Of a DNA stretch of 64,000 nt, positions 58,232-64,000 are shown piece by piece (position 1 is the first letter of the stretch; every line of letters starts with the position of its first letter). The notes below the pieces were generated by a model, which was given only the letters and a program-made list of their open reading frames with translations, ran no database searches and was not told the DNA's origin. Source of the DNA: Andrena cerasifolii (lineage: Eukaryota > Arthropoda > Insecta > Hymenoptera > Andrenidae); NCBI RefSeq assembly GCF_050908995.1, contig NC_135120.1, positions 18,799,433 through 18,863,432 of the forward strand, written 5' to 3'. The position numbers and the translations under genes were made by a program.

Positions 58232-61200
58232 CATAATATGTTGCCTTTTCAAGTTAAAATAAGTTACATCTTTTATGGAGATGTTTTATAACACAACAGT
58301 AAAGCATAAAATGATGACAAACAAAAAATAAAATGGCTTCGAATACCAATAGTGTTCCTTACCACAACCAGCTAAAACACGGTCGAAAAATCATGTGTCT
58401 CTCATTTTAAAAGTTTTTCCTTGCTTATGCTGCACTTTGATTAGCCCCAAGCTCGTGCAACACTCACGTAAATAGCCGCATAATGACCGCGAAATCACTG
58501 TTTAAATATCGTTATCGAGATTCGAATTAAAAGCATCAGCAGCTAATGAATACGTGGATACGCGATAAAGGAGACGCAATTAGCTGGTGCAGAATTAGCC
58601 GCGTCTGGTCCCGCAGTCACCTCGAGGAGCCTCTGATCGCGATCGAGAATACTGTCGTCCATTGGCGCGACGTTTATCGGAATTGGCGTTATTGACACAG
58701 GGAAAGGCAGATGATAGTTTTCACGGAGGTCAGTGGGAATGGGGAGACGCCGGAATTACCAGCAACGCTTTGACGGTTATCACGACGTGTTCCAGGCGCG
58801 TCTACGAGCGACGGAGGCAGCTTTAAAATAATTCCGCGGATCTTCGGCCTGCTCCTAATAGCCGAGGAATAAGCTGTCTCGAGAGGCCTCTTCAGCACAA
58901 GCATGCCACGGCGTCTGCGATCCAGATCCAGGGTGTTCATCCCCGAAAAAAACGACGCGGGAAGCCTCCACCTAGGCAATAAGACTTAACGACGTGGCAA
59001 GAAAACAGCCCCCGGTAGGAGGATCCTCGTAAACCCTCGGAGCACGCCTGATTCGAATTTGAGTCGGCAAATGGGCCGCGTCAATATCTTCGTCGCCAGG
59101 CGCAGCGCCATCCCTTTCTACTTCTCGGATCGTTTCTATTTACGGAAGGTTAGGCGGTTTAAATATTCAGGGGGTGTTGCTCCCCGTTCATCCTGACGTA
59201 TCATAACAGGCAAAGAGAGCCTCTCGCGACGCAGACTCTCCGGCAACTTTTACGATGGCCTTGAAAGCCTCCATTTCCCGCTGCAAATCTTCCTCTTTGC
59301 TTTTCAGCGCAGACGTCCCAGTTCCTGGGAGACACTCTCCGCCGTGCAATATGTATTTCACCATTTGCTACCACTTTCAGGGGTGACACGTAGGGTTCAT
59401 CGCGAGGAAATTATCGATCACTGTCTGCTCGGTCGCAGACCTAAATATTATAATTGCGCAGGGTTCGAAATGGGGTGAAGATTGTCCCTCTTACTATTAA
59501 AAATTAGATTTTCCCTCGGTATGATCGACGCCATTGTCCCTCTAGACTCTAAGCATCCCCTTGATTCCTGCCACATACCCTATGCATACTAAACACATTC
59601 TTGCCCTCGCGCCTGCCCTACATTTCCAGGGATCGCTCGGCGAACAGTTTTTTTCTCTCTCCTGTTGCGCCCGGTGGTTGCAAGATCGCGTTGAAAAATT
59701 CTCCTTCGCCCTCTCTGGCCTATGTTCCTCAGCCTCGTCGCCGGCACGGCGAAACGAGCGGTTAATGCCCCGCGAAAGTTACGGCCAGAAAACACACTTG
59801 TCGGGGAAGAATAATGGCTGCCAGAACGGGGGCAGTATCCCCGAAAGCACGAAATAACATCGCTAATGTATCTTTATAACAGGGGCGAATCGAGCTTTAT
59901 TATGACTCGAGATCCGCTTGAATATTCGCCGCTATTTCCATTTGACCCTGGCCTGTTGCTACGCAACTCGCGGCACCAGGTCCCGATCCGCATAAACAGG
60001 GGAGAGGAGCTGTTTTCCCGCGTGTCTTGCCTCTCCGTGGCCATTTCTTTTCGCCTTCGTTTAGCGCGGCCCGCCAAGCCACCGACCACCCAAACGAGCG
60101 AAATGCTTCGTCCCTTCCACTCTACGACATCCAGCTGGGACGTCGGAGGATCCGTTAAAAATAACGCGAAGCAAAGTCGGCCGTAAAGTTGCCAGCGCTG
60201 GGCAGAACTTTGGCTGAGGATCGTGGCAGCTCGTCCGAGTCTACGTTACATCACCAACTCCTCCGGCGTGATTTCGTTTAACCGACTTAACAGACGTCGC
60301 CGCGATATTCCTCCGAAGCCAGAAGAAGCCAGAAATAAAATATTCCCGCGGGAGAGCTCGCTAGACGGCGCAACGTTTCTCTGTCTTATGCGCGGAGGGA
60401 AGCTCGGGGCTGGCCCAGTTTCTAAGATCGCACCGCTGCTTGCCACGCCGGGGATTCGGTGGTGAATTTGATTTATATTTAATACGGCCGACACGACTGT
60501 CGGAATTAAAGTAAACGAGGCGTGCCGGTGGTCGTGATGAGCTCTCGAGCCACCCTTGGAGGGATCCTTTTCCTTCGATAGGATTGGGTGAACCAAGGGA
60601 GAGCTCGCTGGATGGTAGGCTCGTCGTGCGACGACAGGGCGAGAGACTTCGGTACCCGTTCGAACGCTATTATTCGCGTTTGAAACGCGATCCCGCCGCT
60701 GCCAGTAATTGCAAATAATAGCTGAAGGGGCGGCGAGTGGATCGGGAGGGCTGGGTGGAGGGATCGTTAATATTTTGAAATCCGAAACGGCGCTCGCTGC
60801 GGATTGTTTCGCGTTGCGTGTGTAAACGTCCTGTTTCGCGCGGAGGATCGCCGAATAATTGCATCCTGGGATTACGTACATTAGACTCGTGGATTTTAAA
60901 CTCGTTTCGTTTAATCATGCCGCCCCACTGCAACCCCACCGGCCACCCTTCGCTCTTGATTACGCGACCCGTTGACGTGCGCGCATCTTTCCTGTCTGTC
61001 GCTGTACGCGCTCACCTGTATCTCTGTAATTTTGTAAATTCGACCGGTTCGCTCGGTTTAAATACAATTATTATTTTAATTATACGCGTCGCCCAACGGT
61101 CCGACCCCTTCCCTGTGGAAACGGTGTTAAGCGCGGGCTTGTTTTCTGGAAATAAAAGCGCGCTGACGTCGTCGACGGTTGCTGACGTTTCGCGAGAATT

Positions 61201-64000
61201 ATTCTGGGAAAATATAATTGGACGTGTCGGTGACGTCAGCGAACGGAGGGATTCGTGATTCTTCCGTTTGGCTTCGATGCGATGGTTCGCGGAATAAATT
61301 CTGCGACTGTATAATAATTTATGGGAGTATTGCTCCGCGATGTGTTTTACAATGTTCCTCGGATTTTGAGTGGACGCCTCGGTGCACTTTCAGCAGAAAC
61401 TACAGACAGCTCTGTACTACTTTGCCCGGTACGAATTAAGTGGTCTTCTAAGTCAACTGTGCTTTATGATATCCGTGAATATTAATCCACTCCAACAGAG
61501 TTATCGCTAATAAACGTTAAAATGAAGTTTGGATACCGCGCAGCAGAAAAATGCGCCTCGTTGCACGGAGAATGATAATTAGAACAGTTCCCCAGCGTTA
61601 CATAATTTCGACGATTGCATCGAGCAAGTGCGCGGCCTTTTCGATCGACACTCCGCGCGGAGGGTACTTGTTAAATAAAATTATGCAAAGATGAGCGTAA
61701 CGCTGGGCGAGCGTAACGAAGGTATGTAATTAGTGGCAAGCACAAACATGCCGTTAATTGCTAAACGCTCGACATCCGCCGGCATTTTAATTGAGATTAT
61801 AATTGCCATCTATGAGTTGCAGCGCGAATTAGACAGTAAATTCCCTTTCGCGCAACAATCAGAGCACGCGCAGACCTGCCACACGTCAATTCCGCCTGGC
61901 TGCACACGTTCCCTTAAATCGAAGGTCTTCGCTCTCTCGAAAACACTTCCCTTTGCTCCCTCAATATTCCCAGATCAGTCGCAAATCATTCTGAAACCAG
62001 ACATCGTCCAGGATCGATTTCAAATTCGTCGAACCCAATTCCGTCTCACTTTGGATTCGATTCCAACATATTAAGTTCCACTATCAAACTCGTCGACCTA
62101 CCTCTGGCTCGTTAGCAAACAATTCATCGAAATGAATTCGATTCCAGTGAGCACATCAAACAGATATTCCGGCCGCTCCTTATGTCCCAAAGGAGAATGC
62201 AATCGCGGCTCCTCTAATGATATGCAAAGGAAGAATTCGATACGGGGTGCGACGCGTGCGAAGCTGTTTATTCCTTGACAGGTCTCCGCGACTTACCCTC
62301 ACTTTCGCCGTCAAAATCGAGTTTGAAAAAGCTCGTTAAACCGAGCCTCCTTTGCCCCGCTCCGCATTCCGCTCCCCGAACACCCTCGCTAAGAGGATGA
62401 ACTCTATAAAGCCCGCCGCGTGGTCCAACAATCGATACAACAATGGAGTTATGCAGCTGTACGCGAGTCAGGGGTGGCGAGCAAAACGCGAAAAGCATCC
62501 TTCCGTTCCACACCCCCTCCACCCTCTCCTTCTCTCAACCCAGCATCGACGAACGATGAGTCTTTGCATAATCCGACTATATACGTATTCACCCCCTCAT
62601 GCATATCGAGGGGTGCATAATTGCATCCAGATAAAACAGGTGAATGGTAAATCAAACTTGGATTCGCTCCCTTCGGCTCGTGATTACCAGGACTAATTAA
62701 GACGGCTACCCTCTTCCATCCTCCTTGAGCGCAGATAGTAAAGAGATGGCGGAAGAAGAGATTACACAAATCTGATTGCAAAAGAACATCGGGATCGAGG
62801 TTTACGGAGCAGAGAGTTCGAGAGCTTCGATGACGGTGAATATAATTTGCCAGGCACGGTGTGTTTAGCGCTGGATAGTGGTGAAATCAGAGTCGTCATA
62901 AAATCAGGGGTTGCCTTCGGGGAGGGCTCGTTGGAATGCAATCGCATCCTGGCGAGGCCGCTCGAAGCAGGAAGCATCCGAGGCAGTTGAATGCACATCG
63001 GCGCAGACCTGCGCGGCTTTGATAGCCTGGTGTGGGCAATACTGTTTCCACGCCGTGGACGACGCGGAGGGCGTTCGTGTAACCGGGATCCTGTCTCTGC
63101 CGTTCGGGCGCGTTGCAGTGTACGTGCAAGTTCTCGCGGATAAATGAAGCTCGTGCGGGGCTCTGACCCTAAACTTCTGGGGCTACTCGAGCTTGTCTGC
63201 TTTGCATTCTTTAAGGGAGGATCTCGAAGGTGGCGGTGGAAGCTTCTAGACGGAGTTGAATTTTCTGCACAGAACTCGGATGAGAGCAGTGGATAGTGAA
63301 ACCTGGTTCCACCCAGACCCATGACACTCTCTCGTACAGTTCCACTTCTAGCGAATTAAACGTCCCTTTCTGTAAATTCATTTAATAGAACATTCTCGTT
63401 CAAATACAGAATATTTATTACAGTATACCGTGATTATCTCCTTCGCAAAGTGATTTAAAAAAATATTAGTCCCACATTTAACCACACTGGTTCACCGACA
63501 ATGCTGCAGCGCGAAGGGGTTGAAAATCGCACTCGGCTAGCACTCGACCAATAATAAGGGCGAATGATCGTACGTTCTGCTTCACGGGTTCCCCGTAAAA
63601 AATATTTAGTACCATGTCGCGGAAAATCCCGGTTTTTTGTGGCTGTGGTTGTCGTTCTGTTTACGGTCCAATATAGAAGCGACCTGGGCCGGTTAACCCC
63701 ACGGGATTTCCTTCTGCTAAACGTTACAACGTCGGATCCACCTCCCCCCGGGCCGCCGTTGGGGCTGAATTCGGGGCTCGACCGAAGGGAATACATTATA
63801 ATAAGGGCACGTTTGCGCCCCGTGCGTTGGACTGCGTCATACGCGAACCTGCTATGTAAATACAGACTCCGAGCGCACGCTGAGAGGAGGAGAGGGGACG
63901 TTGACAAAAATGAGGAGCATGATAGTTTATGCATGAGCCTGCACGTTTCAAGAATGACAAATGAAAAGGACGCATTCGATATTCATGCTTAATGGCAGAG
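58232..64000. other. Unique CpG-rich non-coding DNA to window end
   Basis: AT-rich to about 58.45 kb, then CpG-rich with overlapping frames on both strands (up to 211 codons at 60246-60881 minus). None shows a domain or convincing splice-bounded structure. No RNA gene or transposon end was found. If the exon at 45880 is real, the following exons may lie here unnoticed or beyond the window. Confidence 0.4.

Noticed and set aside
60246..60881. 211-codon minus-strand frame as a gene.
   Set aside because: Low-information composition (Pro/Ser/Arg runs), overlapped by other frames, no recognisable motif.
1..64000. tRNA, rRNA, snRNA or CRISPR features.
   Set aside because: No paired A/B-box arms, conserved RNA cores or regularly spaced repeats were seen on either strand by eye; a covariance-model scan was not possible here.

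Overview
The window looks like insect nuclear DNA, most likely hymenopteran (ant, bee or wasp; inference). It has no bacterial-style gene packing, no long conserved reading frame, CpG-rich unique DNA alternating with AT-rich blocks, and many short decayed DNA transposons of the classes common in insects. No rRNA, tRNA, CRISPR array or prokaryotic element was found. The long reading frames present are low in complexity or antisense to each other and read as chance frames in CpG-rich DNA.

Host genes: the only host coding sequence I can argue for is two small plus-strand exons. A possible first coding exon (24245-24284, ATG in good context, GTGAGT donor) and an internal exon (45880-45955, pyrimidine/TG-rich acceptor, AG|GTGAGT donor) have matching phase. 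Spliced, they would give an open 38-codon reading frame across a 21.6 kb intron. If this is right, most of the window is the 5' flank and long introns of one gene that runs on to the right. I do not recognise the protein.

Mobile DNA, left to right: a large foldback at 5.8-6.7 kb; a palindromic TA-flanked MITE at 10.1 kb with a 529 bp relative at 30.5 kb; two Transib-type elements (11.57-12.59 and 52.32-52.80 kb) with RSS-like CACAGTG ends and CG-rich 5 bp target duplications; a LINE reverse-transcriptase 3' fragment at 14.2-14.8 kb; a TTAA-flanked element at 15.4-16.2 kb; an element with 24 bp inverted ends at 21.6-22.0 kb; pogo-like relics at 34.1-34.6, 36.1-37.3 and 54.97-55.54 kb, two of which keep transposase pieces (a psq-type helix-turn-helix start and a Cys-rich tail); a TA-flanked element at 40.3-41.2 kb; a hAT-like MITE at 46.6-46.8 kb; and an element at 54.44-54.97 kb that shares its flanking TA with the neighbouring pogo-like copy.

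Other repeats are an unclassified ~300 bp pair (17.57 and 45.47 kb), a 26 bp palindromic tandem repeat at 44.6 kb, a ~20 bp iterated motif at 11.2 and 58.0-58.2 kb, G15 tracts at 9.2 and 47.4 kb, and a long CT microsatellite at 31.4 kb. The rest is unique, apparently non-coding DNA. All alignments were made by eye; no database search was run.
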